Source: Palaemon carinicauda (lineage: Eukaryota > Arthropoda > Malacostraca > Decapoda > Palaemonidae). From it: a DNA stretch of 64,000 bases. Below, one piece after another: positions 10,580-22,808 of the stretch; the first letter of the stretch is position 1; every line of letters starts with the position of its first letter. Both the position numbers and the translations under genes were made by a program. The stretch spans positions 32,644,761-32,708,760 of the forward strand of contig NC_090730.1 in the NCBI RefSeq assembly GCF_036898095.1. Reading direction: 5' to 3'. The notes beneath the pieces are model-generated. The model worked only from the letters and a program-made list of their open reading frames with translations. It was not told where the DNA came from and did not search any database.

Positions 10580-12977
10580 ATACTCCTCCTGTAAAAGAAA
10601 GAGATCATGAGTATATGGAAGGCATAAGAATGACTTACATTACTCTAAAGTTAAATTTTTAAGTAATTAAACTTTCACTTAACATTAAATGATTCATGAA
10701 TATTGTAATGTTGAAGAGAGGAGCGGGAAAAGGAAGTAGATAGACACATACTTGTGAATCCCGCCCAGTTGGTTACCGTAACCTTATCAATAGGCAATCT
10801 CATTTGTGACCGAGGGACACAAAACGGAAATCCTCATGGATCCACGTGGTGGGTAGAAGCCAAGTTCTAGCAGAGATTGTCTGTGAGGTGTATCAGGGAC
10901 TGAGACCACTCAGGCCCTTGGGTTAAAGGGGTAGTAGGAGACCCATATAGATCTAGGTTCCGGCAATCAACCGTGCTAAGACACACAGAGTATGCTGGAA
11001 ATTTGTAATATGCAAGAAGACAGCACAGCCACTAGTAGAATGGTAAGACAATAGCCTACCTATCTATCGGAGTGGCTAAGCCATCTGGCTGCAGTGTAGG
11101 GCTGTCGGCATGTAGTCGACAGATAGTAGAAGGGGTGCAAGTCCCTTGGTGCTTCCGGAGGGCGCCGGCAGACCGGAGGCACGCCGGAGGCCGCTCCAGC
11201 AGGGTGTAAGGCATTAAGGCAGACACATGGAGGATCTAAGCATAATACCGACTTGGCGGCCGTCGGCACAGCGGCGGCACGCCGGCAGGAGGCGGGGGCT
11301 CCGGCAGCCAAAGGCTGACGGCTTGGTGATCAGTTCATAAGGTGAGGCAGAATTTGCTAGAATACCCAGACCGCCGGCAATCAATGCCAGCACGCCGGAG
11401 GCCGGCCCGTAGGTCGGACAACCGAAACTAGGTAATAGAGGGGTAGGCCATCGGCTGCATGCCGACGGAAGACGGCAGCCCTCCGGCACACGGAAGGCTG
11501 GCGACTTAGGGGAGGGAGGGTATCTCATGAGTGTGTCACCAAAGGAATGGCCGTATCGCCGGCAGTAGAGGCGGCAAGGGACCGGCACCAGGATAGATAG
11601 AGAGACAGATAAGGAGGGATTGGAGGGGTAAGATCGCATACCCCTCTGGCATCCCACCTGAGGGAGTGTACCCATGATAGGAGAGGGACCTATCATCCAA
11701 TGGCAGGGGGCCGGCAGTCGGCCGGGTGCCAGGGTAACCCAAGGGAGGGTTAGGGTACACTCAAGAGGGGGGAACCCCTGTTGGACAAATAGCTGCCAGT
11801 GGCTAACCCCATAGGATGCTATGAAGGGTATATGTACCAGAGCGGCCTGCTCAACAGGAGATCAAGATAGCCCTAACACTCCACCCTAAGGAGGAGTTGT
11901 AGGACTAGGGACAGGTATGTATAGGCTAGTCTACACCAAGGGATAGGTGGGGAGGGAGAAGAAGAGGGGTCTTCCATAGGGGAGGCTCTGTACAATAACG
12001 GCCACCAAGGAAGGGAGGACGCTCCCTAGCCTAGGGTAGGTAACCAGAATGAGAATGGGGCAGGAGTACCGTCTCAAACTATAACAGTACAGAACTAGCC
12101 CCCCCCCCCCCACAAGGGCCTAACCTAGATAAGGAGTGTTAAATCCCAGGCTAGGTAGGCTGAAAGACACATCGCAAGTTGCATGGAAGGGTAAGTAACC
12201 CAACCATAAGCAACTGAGGAAGGACAGGCCGTTCCTCTTTCTCGGTCGCAACCCTAAGGGGGGATCATTCCCTTAGGGTAGACCGAGAAGCGATAATTAC
12301 TCTGATTATGGACACGAATCCCCTATGTAGAAGGGGGAGCATGGCCACACAGAGGGAATACCCGTAGGCAGGGGATGGAGGGAGCATATAGGGGTTCCTA
12401 CATTTAGGTTAGGTTAGAAAGGTACGCAATCAAACCGGTCCCTTATATGGTCCCTGAAGGCGAAAAACACTTGCATCACAGTAAACAGTATAATAAATAA
12501 TGCCACTATCTTCATAACTTAACCTAGGATAACTGGAATATATCATGCATGAACACTGGTGCTAGGCAATCTGGCCTAGGGGCTAAGCTAGCAATCTAGT
12601 ATGGGGTCAAGCGATGACCGGATGATAGAGCGTTAAAACACGATATATGAAGTTCCTAGCTATGAAGACTAAATAACTAACAATATCAATTAGTTAAGAG
12701 GCCGGAATAAGCTGTTCTGACTAGCAAAATAAGGCATGCAAGAGAACAGCGACGCCATAAAATGGTGTGTCCGGTAGTAGCACAGCTCCGCCACAAAACA
12801 CGAAATATTACGAAAAGTATAAGTTACTTTAAAGCCAGAGCTCATTTAAACAATACTGGGACCTGGTACTCAACTTTCCAGAAGAAAGCGAGGCCGAAGG
12901 TAGCGACATAACAAAGATGCAAGTCAATAAAAAACGCACAAGGGGAAAATCCGTCTATGCAAGGTAGCTACAAGCAG
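10580..12977. other. DIRS1 long leader, non-coding
   Basis: About 2.4 kb between the terminal repeat and gag. Contains a GC-rich CCGGC-dense stretch (11060-11770), a poly-C tract (12099-12111) and, close to the terminal repeat, a plus-strand open stretch that is intact only in the second copy (36446-36646). Confidence 0.6.
11060..11770. repeat. GC-rich CCGGC/GCCGG-dense block in the DIRS1 leader
   Basis: Dozens of GCCGGC, CCGGAGG and CGGCAG words, many in inverted pairs, in an otherwise AT-rich window. The block could form strong RNA structure. It recurs at 34736-35446, and the duplicated segment starts exactly at its edge. Confidence 0.6.
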
Positions 12978-13334
12978 AAGGATGAGGACGGACGTGACGT
13001 CATTTAACAATGGCGCCCGTTTGTTTACGTTTCGAGTACCAAAAGTAGCCACGGACGAGTGTAACTGTGGAACGGCTCCCCAGTTATTCTCCACCTTTCC
13101 ATATCGAAGTGTTAACTCTATATGGGGTGCAGATAGCTATGTGGCGTGTTAATAGATGCGTCCCCTGTTGATATACGATGTCTTAAAGGGAAACCTTTAG
13201 GATACTCGCACCAGAAGTAAGAATTCTGTGATAACCTGTGGTTTAATTCTCTGGGAATATCCTTGTAGTTAATATACCCAAGGAAGCTACCAAAAGGAAC
13301 CTTCCATCAGGACATCATGGCTTGAGCCCAAAAA
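12978..13334. repeat. DIRS1 inverted terminal repeat, 5' side of the element
   Basis: Reverse complement of about 4425-4782. Ends GGCTTGAGCCCAAAAA, then ATATATA flank. At 12994-12998 it holds the unoccupied GTGAC site that the gypsy element entered in copy B. Confidence 0.88.
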
Positions 13335-15046
13335 TATATATACTGTATACACACACTTATTTCGTAGTTTGTTTGTGCTCCTGTTAATATTGTGATAGCC
13401 TACAATTCTTTTGTGGAGTTACTTTGTTAGTGCTTGTGTTAATATATAAATATTTTAATATGAAAAAAAAAAAACTGCTGGCCAGGCGAAAAGTACAAGA
13501 CTGCTCTCGGGATCGAAGTGGTGACCTATGCGTGGCCTACGTGAGCATGAGATGGGCCATCTTCGCGAATTTGTATTTTGTTTTGCCTAAAATAGCATAA
13601 TTATGTAATTTTAATGGCTGTTGGTCTAACATTTTATTCATTGAGGACAATGAGACTAATAAACAGAATGCTTCTTGATATTGCTTGCCATCCTGAATGA
13701 ATAAAACTGTGATTCTTTATTCTATGTTTATTGCTATCCTCTTGATTCCATAACAGCAGGGAAAAAAATTTAATTACACAAATATTTTTTTATATATACA
13801 GTAAACTATAAAAAATACTCATGTCAGCTAACATTTGTTGAAAGTTTGAACTTTGGGAGTTCTATCGTGGTTTGTCTTTCACTCTGTATGCTCGTCAATT
13901 ATGTTGACTAGATTCTTATTCAAAGGAACTGCAGGAGCAAGACTTATTATACAATTTAAACCAATTTAAGCCTTAATGATCATTCAAAATGCAATTCCAG
14001 TTCAAGACCAAATGTTCATTCAGGAAGCTCTTCAAGTCTTCTTGAGGTTTTATGAAATGAAAGGTTTACATTAAAAACGGTTATTAATATGGAGAAATTT
14101 ATTCTGTCAAAAACAGTGTACAGGTATTCGTAGTAAGACATACATCTTAACAAAAAGATATGCAGTACATTACAGTATATAAATAGTATATAAGATATAT
14201 TAAAAAATATACTAAAAATTTACGTTTTAAGTAGGCCATAAATGGGTATATCAAAAAAATAGTATATTCATGGGTCACTGATATGTATCAACAGAGGTAA
14301 ATTAAATTAAGGGTATAAATAGTTTATGAACACATTAACTAAAAAACATACTTAGTAGGGTATAAAGTATAGATTTAGAAAAGTACCTTTTGTGCAGGCA
14401 ATAAATTGGTATGTAACAAAAATACTAGATTCCATTAGCTCCTACCTACTGTATTTGTATCAAGATAAAATGTGAAGTCACGGAAAGGCATCAAAATAGT
14501 ATATATGAATATGTATTAAACAAAAAGAGTATAGAATACATATGAAATAATAATACATTCCAAGTAGGCCATAAATTGACATAACAAGAATAGTACATAA
14601 CATGGACAATGATATATCAAGAAAAAATATGAAATCAAGGAAGTACACATACATTGTATACCAGGAAAAATAACAAATTTCGCAAGGCCATAACAATATA
14701 TGAAAAATAAAAAATTCCTGTTGAACCATAGAAAAAAAAAAGCACAGAGATGCTTTGGAAAAAATATTTCTCTCCAATTGATGGTACATGATAAAGGGAG
14801 AATGATCTTCAGTTAACAACTCGGAAATCAAATCAGTTAAATATGTACAACAAATTTTAAGATTCTAAATTTTATTTAGTATACGTGAGAAAGAATGTAA
14901 TGTGGAATAAACAGTACGAAGTATGAGGAGAGGAGTGTGCAGGCGGAGCATCTCATACTGTAAGACCTTCCAGGGCACTGTTCATCATAGCACATACTCT
15001 TGCACTATTAATCTTGGTTGCCTGGGGCTCCTGTTGTTGTGGGAAG
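13335..15046. other. AT-rich spacer between DIRS1 and DIRS2A
   Basis: No gene. 14100-14760 holds degenerate tandem units of about 120-170 bp recognised by AGGCCATAAAT or AGGCAATAAAT followed by TATCAA and AATAGTA. Long open frames here are low-complexity A/T artefacts. The same sequence, with few changes, is at 42428-44141. Confidence 0.6.
14100..14760. repeat. Degenerate tandem repeat, units about 120-170 bp
   Basis: AGTAGGCCATAAAT-like cores recur at about 14233, 14398, 14566 and 14688, each followed by an AAAATAGTA-like tract and TATCAA. Repeated at 43195-43855 in copy B. Confidence 0.45.
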
Positions 15047-15256
15047 AAAATGACAAATTCGGAGATAATTTGTATTTTTCCTAACCATACAAACCTTAGC
15101 TATTTACATAGGGTTTACTTTTCGGCGTAGCTGAAATGACGAGCCATTAAGATTTTAACGAGGGGTAACTACCCCCCCCCCCTAGTTAGCCGGGGGTAGG
15201 GAAGGGGTAGCTTGCTACCCCTCCTCCCCCCACACACCTGTGAGTTGTCTCACTTT
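15047..15256. repeat. DIRS2A left inverted terminal repeat
   Basis: Starts AAAATGACAAATTCGGAG. From CTATTTACATAGGG inward it matches the reverse complement of 22809-22970. Contains a poly-C tract of variable length and ends at TGTCTCACTT. Confidence 0.85.
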
Positions 15257-15305
15257 ACTTAGAGGTAGGACTTTACTTGGGGGACAGGGCTGGCGGGCAA
15301 ATATG

Positions 15306-15408
15306 TGTAAATAGCTAAGGTTTGTATGGTTAGGAAAAATACAAATTATCTCCGAGTTTGTCATTTGTTCCGTAACCGAAATACAAACCACGCTATTTAC
15401 ATAGGGTG
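15306..15408. repeat. DIRS2A internal complementary region
   Basis: The first half complements the left outer end (CTCCGAGTTTGTCAT at the junction). The second half complements the right outer end (TTGTTCCGTAACCGAAATAC). Same logic as the DIRS1 internal complementary region at 4861-4952. Copy B has it at 44401-44503. Confidence 0.85.
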
Positions 15409-15883
15409 ACTTACCCCTTTGGAAGGGCGGAAAGTCCCCAGCCTTACTGGCTTTGGCTTTACCCGGGGACCCGAAAACCGAGTGAGCAGCACTCGAGAAA
15501 GGGGGTCCCTGCACCTCGCACTCTCCAAAGCTTGCTACGGATGCGCGGCCTACATAAGTTGTGTGTGGAGGAAGTTGTGACTCGTCCTAGGAAGTTGACC
15601 TGGAGTTCTTTAGATAGAAATCTAGGCTAGGACGTTCTTAATACCACCTCGTCAGGGTATGGGGGACGCAAATAGTATCATAGTTAATACTAGGAGCACA
15701 AGGAAGCATGGTTTACCTGCAGAAGTTGAGGTCAGCTATGCAGAGCCCAGGATGCTGCTTTCCCCAAGGGAGGGGAGAATGAAGAAAGAAGTAAGGGCCA
15801 GACATACTCTTTCAATCACGCAGACTAAAACCGGGTAACAATGCCCCCAACCTTCTTCTACCTGTCCATTAAGGAGCCTGAGG
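15409..15883. other. DIRS2A 3' non-coding region
   Basis: Between the internal complementary region and the recombinase stop codon; no credible coding frame. Confidence 0.5.
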
Positions 15884-17000
15884 TTAGACCAGCTGTTGTG
15901 CAGCCACCACAGGGCCAATAGAGAATGTGTCGAAGCTCCTGTGGGTCACGTCCTGGAGGTAGTGGGCTGTGAACGTCGTCTGACGCTTCCACACCCCAGC
16001 TTGCAAAACTTGCGTCACAGAGAAATTTCTCTTGAATGCCAGGGACGTAGCGATGCCCCTGACATCGTGCGCTCTAGGGCGGCGTGACGGAGGAGGGTCA
16101 GGATCCAAGGTATGTTGGATAACCTTCCGGATCCAGGCTGAGATGGTGTTCCTGGTGACCCTCCTCTTCGTCCTTCCTGTGCTTACGAACAACGCTTGCA
16201 CCTGAGGACGGACTGCAGCTGTTCTCTTCAAGTAATGCCTCAGACACCTTACAGGGCAAAGTAACAGATGGTCTGGATCACTTGTTACAGAACGAAGACT
16301 CGTCACCCTGAAGGAGTCGAACCTAGGGTCCGGCACCCCAGGATTCTGAGTCTTGGCAACAAACTCAGGGTTAAACCTGAACGTTACCTCCCCCCATCTC
16401 CTTGAATGGACGACGTCGTAAGAAAGACCATGAAGTTCACTGACCCGCTTGGCTGATGCCAAAGCGAGCAGGAAAGCAGTCTTCCAAGACAGGTGGCGAT
16501 CAGACGCCTGGCGTAATGGTTCAAACGGGGCTCTCTTCAGAGCCCTGAGAACCTGAACCACATTCCAAGGAGGAGGTCTTACTTCTGACTGAGGGCAGGT
16601 AAGCTCATAGCTGCGTATGAGTAGAGAGTTCTAACGAAGAGGAAATGTCCACTCCTTTCAGCCTAAACGCCAGGCTTAAGGCTGAGCGATAGCCTTTCAC
16701 CGCTGGAACTGAAAGGCGCATTTCCTCCTGTAAATACCCAAGAAACTCCGCTATTGCTGGAATAGTGGCATCGAGTGGAGAGATACCCCTCCCACGACAC
16801 CAACCACAGAAGACTTTCCACTTCGCCTGGTAGACTCCGATAGAGGATTTGCGTAGGTGGCGAGACATTCTGTCCGCAACCTGCTGCGAAAATCCTCTCT
16901 CCGTGAGGAGATGCTGGATAGTCTCTAGGCGTGAAGCCGAAGCGACGCTACGGCCCTGTGAAAGATGTTGCAGTGTGGTTGTCTGAGTAGCTCGTGTCGT
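15884..17000 (-). pseudogene. DIRS2A tyrosine recombinase, frameshifted
   Basis: The core-binding half lies in the frame ending at 16605 (RSSIGVYQAKWKVF-type region, with LSVPAVKGYRSALS). The catalytic half lies in the 16561-15884 frame: Arg in ASAKRVSELHGL, the HxxR box in RAHDVRGIATS, and WKRQTTFTAHYLQD with the candidate nucleophile Tyr. A small indel near 16610-16630 separates the halves. Copy B carries the same break, so it is older than the duplication. Upstream of about 17000 this frame overlaps RNase H and the methyltransferase-like block in another frame. Confidence 0.8.
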
Positions 17001-18784
17001 GGGGGGAGTTCCGTCAGGAGCTGCAGAAGGTCCGGGAACCATTCCGCGTGATGCCATAGCGGAGCTACAAGAGTCATGGAGAGATTGACCGATAGTCTGA
17101 TCTTGTTGAGCACCCTTCTCATCAGACAAAAAGGTGGGAAGGCGTAAACGTTGATGTTGTCCCATCTCTGCTGAAAGGCATCTTGCCAGAGAGCCTTGGG
17201 GTCTGGGACTGGAGAACAGTACAGGGGCAGCTTGGAGTTCAAGGCTGTCGCGAACAGATCTACTGTCGAGGAACCCCACAAAGTCAGGACTTTGTTGGCT
17301 ATCTGAAGATCCAAAGACCACTCGGTACTCACTATCTGCGTCGTTCTGCTCAGACTGTCGGCGAGCACATTCCTCTTGCCTGGAATGAAGCGAGCCGAAA
17401 GTGTGACCGAGTGGGCTTTGGACCACCTCAGAATCTCTACTGCAAGATGGGATAGCTGTCGAGGAAAGGTACCTCCCTGCTTGTTGATGTAAGCCACCAC
17501 CGTAGTGTTGTCGCTCATCACCACTACGAAGTGACCCGCCAGGGTCCATTGGAACTGTTGAAGAGCCAGGAAAACTGCCTTCATTTCTAGCAGGTTGATG
17601 TGGAGGTACTTTTCTGATCCTGACCAGAGGCCTGAGATCCTTTGGTTCAGAATGTGGGCCCCCCATCCTTCTTTTGACGCGTTCGAAAACAGAGTCAATT
17701 CTGGGGGGAGGACGAGAAGATCCACTCCCTTCCGGAGGTTCACGTCATCCAGCCACCACCGGAGGTCCGTCAGTTCCGTGGGTCCAATAGGGACCCGAAA
17801 GTCCGGAGAATCGGAGCCTTGATTCCACCGGGACTTCAACCGCCATTGTAGGGATTTTATCCTGAGGCGGCCGTTCGGAACTAGACGTGCCAGGGAGGAA
17901 AGGTGACCTAGAAGACGCAACCACGAATGGGCCAGAAGCTCTTCCCGCCTGAGGAAAGGTTCTGCGACCTTCCTCAGCCTTGCTATCCTGTCGTCCGATG
18001 GAAAGGCTTTGTGGAGATCGGTGTCTAATATCATGCCTAGATATACCAGTCGTTTCGTCGGAAGCAGAGAGGACTTCTCGAGGTTTACCACGACCCCCAG
18101 TTCTCAGCAGCAAACCTCCAGAAACCTATCTCGGTGTCGAAGAAGGGCCGACTCCAAGTCTGCCAGGACCAGCCAGTCGTCCAGATAACGGAGGAGACGT
18201 ATGCCGTTCCTGTGCGCCCAAGACGAAATCAAAGCGAACACTCTGGTGAACATTTGAGGAGCTGTGGAGAGACCGAAACACAGCACCTTGAACTGGTAGA
18301 TCTTGCTGTCTAGGCTGAATCTCAAGTACTACCTGGAAGACGGATGGATTGGGATCTGGAAGTACGCGTCCTTCAGATCCAGTGTGCACATGAAGTCTTG
18401 CGGTCTCACTGCAAGTCTGACCGTGTCTGCTGTCTCCATGCTGAACGAAGTTTGCTTGACAAACTTGTTCAGGGCTGAGAGGTCGATGACCGGTCTCCAG
18501 CCTCTAGACGCCTTCTTTACAAGAAAGAGTCGACTGAAGAAGCCTGGGGAGCCGTCGTCGATCTGGAGAGCATCCTTCTTGAGCATGGTCTCGACTTCTG
18601 CCCGAAGGGCTAACCCCTTTGCCGATCCCATGGCATAGGAGTTCAGCGGCACTGGATTCGCTGTCAGGGGAGGTGGAGATGTCGTGAATAGGACGCGATA
18701 ACCTTGGCCGACCACAGAGACCGTCCAAGAATCGGCCCCAAGTTGCTGCCACCTGTGCACGCAACTTTTCAGGCATCCCCCCAC
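16925..18784 (-). pseudogene. DIRS2A reverse transcriptase / RNase H / methyltransferase-like ORF with stops
   Basis: RT shows LFLVKKASRGWRPVIDLS, CTLDLKDAYFQIPI (catalytic Asp) and YLDDWLVLAD. An in-frame TAG at 18329-18331 is shared with copy B. A TGA at 18104-18106 is private to this copy, where a TGC triplet is gained and CGA has become TGA. RNase H follows; its first catalytic Asp is changed to Asn here (FSNASKEGWGA, codon 17683-17681), whereas copy B keeps Asp. The DLFATALNSKLPLY to LVAPLWHHAEWFP methyltransferase-like block ends the frame. Confidence 0.85.
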
Positions 18785-18812
18785 AGGTGGACACGCGGGG
18801 GGATCGCCAATC

Positions 18813-21800
18813 CTAGCACTTGCGGCCTCGGCCGCTGCCTCTAGGATTCTTACCTCCCCTAGAGGACTTGCCGGGCCTTCTGTTCTTGGTTTGAAAGGGC
18901 TGCGGCTTAGACACCTCTGTCTTAGCTACCGGAGCCTGCTTCGATGTCTTGCGAGGCTGCTGTTGCTGTTGAGGTGCCGGAGGCTTGTAGGGCCGAGATG
19001 TCAGGGCCCTCTGGAGGAGAGAATATTGATACGATCTCCTCAACCTCTCGGCTGTTCGTTCCAAATCCTTGGGCTCGAGCAGATCCCTCCCAGTAATGGA
19101 GGAGTGCCTGAGCCTGCAGACGTCCACGGCGGGGACCTTCGTATGGAACCTCTCGGTCACTGCGTCGCGACGCTTGAGGATCAAGTTAGCCCACAGGTTA
19201 GCTACCTGATGAGCGAGGAACTCGATCGAACGCGTGCCCGAGAGGAAGAAGGTCTCCAAAGCCTTCCTATTGCTCTCCTTGGACAGATTCTCAGAGCGCA
19301 AAAGGATGCCCAGAGATCTCAGCCAAACGTCCAGCCACGAAGTTGCCTGCATGGCGCTCTTCGCGACCTTCTCAAGGTTCAGGATCTCCGACGCCGAGAA
19401 CGTCACTTGCCGGGCGGAGAGCTTCTCAAGAGGAGTTCCCCTGGTCAGCTCTTCCACGGAATGGTGGAGCGGAAGGGCCATACTGGACTCCCCCATGATC
19501 TCAAAGTACCTCCTCTGATGTACTCGAGGAGGTGGGAGGAGTTTGAACCCGGCAGAAGAACGACCGGAGGAGGAGAGCTCGTAGAGCTGGGCTTCGACTC
19601 TCTCCCTGGCCCCTTTCACCCCTTTGGACCAAGGCAAAGCTGCGCTGGACTTGGGGGCTTCTGGGTGCCAAAGACTTCGTCTAGCACCGTGTCCTTGCCC
19701 TGACGAGGGGCAGTCTCCGGGTCCTTAAACTTGTTGAGCTGCCTCATCAAGCTTAGGACCTGCCAGAAAGAGTGCTCCGACTCGAACTGGTCTCCTCCTT
19801 GCGGACTGGCAGCTAAGTCTCCGGTCCCAAAAGGCTCATCTTGGGGAGAAACATGGACGTCCTCCTGGGGTTTAGTTGGCTCTGGGCGTATCCTGGATGA
19901 CAATTTAGGAACCGTCTTGGAGTCCTTGGGCTCCCTCCTAGGAGGAAAACAGACTCCAGTAAAGAGGTCCGGGAGGGGGCATCCTCGCGAGCAGCTTCTC
20001 TCCGAAGAGGAGGGGTTCCTCCCATTGGTGCCGTGGGAGATAACCCTGCCTCGCTGGACTCTCCTGAGGAAGGAGATAACACGTCTTTAGGAGAAGGAGA
20101 AACAGCACGCGTAGGAGAAGGCGTAGGAGTCCTCCTAACCGACCTCTTGGGAGCCAACTTCACCCGAGGAGAAGTTACCACGAAGTCCACTCCTCTCCTC
20201 CTCTTCAGCGGGGGAGAGCCTGCCGTTGGTTTAAGTCCCATATCAACGAGGGTAGGCTTCACAGCCTGGACCACCGCGTTCATAATGTGACGGAACCAAG
20301 GCTGGCGAGTAACTGACACAGTGTCAGTTATTCCCACTGGAGGGAAGGGGATCTCCTGATCCTTCGGAGTGGACACCACGGGGCCTGCCTGAAAAGAAGA
20401 AGAGGAAAGAGAGTGTTGCATGGACCTCTCCGTAGATCCTTCCTGGTCCTGGTGAGAAAACCTACACTTGCGCGAAGGCGATCCAGAGACTGCTCTGGAA
20501 GTCCGTGTCCCTGTCAGTTGGTCGCGCTGATGTTCCCTGCGGGAATGGGAATCGCGACGGTCTTCACGCGAAAAAGCATTCAAGGAATCGCGCACGGGCG
20601 ATTTCCGAAGCGCGGGCGCATTGCCGCGTGGGGAAGAATGCGAGTGGGCGCGTACGCTCACGGGCGAGGGGGCGCGTACGCTCACGGGTGAGGGGGCGCG
20701 TAGGCGAAAGGGCACGATGGCGCGTCGGCGAGGGAACGCGTTGGCGCGCACATGAAGGAGCACGAGACCGCGCGGGCGGAGGTGTGCGCTGAGCGCTAGG
20801 CAATCGATGGTGGCGCGTAGGAGAACGCGAAAGAAGTCGCGAACGACTTGCCGAGCGTTTGCCAGGCGAGGAGTGCTAGCGCGTCGGAGCACGCTGGCGC
20901 GATGGCGAGCAATGTCGCGTGCGTTCAGGAGAACGAAGGCGCGAACCACAAACAGGCGATTTATCGCGCCGCCGAGTCGTAGGCCTGGGACGATCAGGCT
21001 GGGAAGGGCGAGGACGCTCAGGAGAGCGCTTGCGCACAGGTGAGTGATTGCGTGAACGCGCAGGAGAACGTTGGCGCGCAGCAAGGTTTCCGCGCACATC
21101 TGAAGAGGTGGAAGAACGCGCAGGCGAATGCTCGCGAACATTAGCTGTAGCTCGCTGTTGCGCCGGAGCAGAAGGGCGCACAGGGGCGCGCGGGCGAGGC
21201 GGCCGGTTAGTACCCTTGCCTAAGTCCAGATCAGGCGATCGTGGACGAGATGATGAACGGTGTCGCACAACAGGCACAGGTTGATCAATAGCGCGGCTGC
21301 GCAAAGGAGAACGATGGCGCTCAGGAGAACGAGGGCGCTCAATGCGCACATCAGGAATACGAGGGCGCTGCTTCGCAGGAGACCTACGAGAAGGCGAGCA
21401 CTGGCGAGCTGGTGATCGCTGCCGCGCAGGGGAGCGCTGGCGAGCAGGTGATCGCTGCCGAACAGGAGGGCACTGGCGAGTTAAGTCCGAAGACTTTGAC
21501 TCTGGAGAGCGCTTGAGCGCTACTGCACGCGAACGCGCAGGGGAACCCTTAAGCGCAAGGGACTTACCCACACCGTGGGTAGAGTCCATTAACCCCGAAG
21601 GGATCTGTGCCTGTTGGATAACAGGATGAGAATGCTCCCAAACTGCATCTGCGGCCAGGAACGGAGAAGGCAGGTCGGAAGGTCTGGCAGGCGTAGGGGA
21701 TCGCGAACGATCCGCGGAGAGGTCAAGGGGCGCTGCTGTGACAGGCTGCTCCTGACGGGGAGGCTCCTCCTTCGGGGGAGGATCAGGAGAGGACGACCCA

Positions 21801-22684
21801 AAGAGGCGCCTCCTAACTCCTTTATAGGGAGGAGGAAGCCCTCTGCTGCGAAGAGGCCTACGGGCCTTACGTCGAATACGACCACGAGGAAGGGCGTCCG
21901 GGTCAACAGTCCTCCGAAGAGGAGTCTCTGTCAGCGCACTCCCCCGAGAGGAATAGCCGCCTGCAGGAGAGACAGTGGGACTCACCTCCCCCCTCGGAGG
22001 ATCTTCGGAGGGAGGAGGAGGGCCATCAGCAACGTCCGCAACTGGAGCATTAACAAGGGTTTGACCAGACCCGTCGGAAGGGTCGGCCAAAACAGTGTCG
22101 ACAAAATCCGAAGGGAATACCTTCGGTATTACGGGCAACTGTTTGACCGCAGCCCCCAATTGGATCAGGTCAAACAGGGCTTCCTTGGAGGGCGTGCCCT
22201 TAAGCCCCAAGGAAGCCCAAAGCTGAAACAAATCATCATTAGCAACAGTTTGGTCAAATTCCTCAAAATCCAAATTATCCTCCCCCGGAGGAGAAGAGGG
22301 AGCTGCCACGCTAAGGGAGGCAACGCCCTCTCCCGCACCCCGAGGTCGGGAAACATCACTAGGGCCTGCGCTACCACTCGGCAGCCTCTCAGGAGAGACC
22401 GCTCGAGCGGGAGCTTCGGGGGAGATTCGGGCGGCGGAAGAGGAGTCCTTGGAGCCCTCCTTCTTCAAGGTTGCCCCTGAAGGAGAACGGTCTCTATTAG
22501 ACTTCTTACGCCGGCGGCCGAACTTCTCCCACTGGGAGGCAGACCACTCCCTGCATTCACCACACATATTCTCATTATCACACCGTCGGCCTTGGCACTG
22601 CGGGCAAAGGGTGTGAGGATCGGTGTCCTCCGCTGACATAAAGGTCCCACAAGGCTGGCCAGCGAGTCCAGGGCACTTGCGCAT
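18813..22684 (-). pseudogene. DIRS2A gag-like ORF, multiply frameshifted
   Basis: True ATG at 22684. The N terminus is a Cys-rich finger (KCPGLAGQPCG to LCPQCQGRRC to CGECREW), followed by a Ser/Arg/Pro-rich region with RQRSPA repeats down to about 20876. Coding sense then moves to other frames: about 20600-19950 (RQPWFRHIMNAVVQAVK), 19930-19650 (SEHSFWQVLSLMRQLNKF) and 19637-18813 (helical part with a basic Gln/Lys/Arg/Gly C terminus). At least three frame changes are needed and copy B shares them. Plus-strand open frames here are antisense shadows of the repeats. Confidence 0.7.
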
Positions 22685-22808
22685 AACGATGACAAAAGGA
22701 CGAGGCCAACTTCCAAGCACACAGCACTAGAAAAAGACAAAAGAAAATTAAGGCTGTCATTAACGAGGATGAAAAACTGCAACGTCTGTCTTCGTCCAAG
22801 CCAAAAAG

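Noticed and set aside
11214..11696. 160-codon minus-strand frame in the GC-rich leader
   Set aside because: Low-complexity Pro/Ser/Arg translation of CCGGC-dense DNA in a region that is non-coding in DIRS elements.
14478..14831. 117-codon minus-strand frame that looks like a membrane protein
   Set aside because: Its Phe/Tyr/Ile-rich content follows from AT-rich tandem repeats; no conserved motif is visible and it is simply copied with the duplication at 43573-43926.
15884..16640. Programmed frameshift in the DIRS2 recombinase
   Set aside because: Both copies share it, but they are duplicates of one element, gag is also broken in several places, and no slippery site stands out. Inherited damage is simpler.
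21614..22480. 288-codon plus-strand open frame rich in Arg
   Set aside because: It is antisense to the GC-rich Ser/Arg/Pro repeats of the DIRS2 gag; the same applies to 50680-51546 and to the 270-codon frames at 18891-19703 and 47983-48795.
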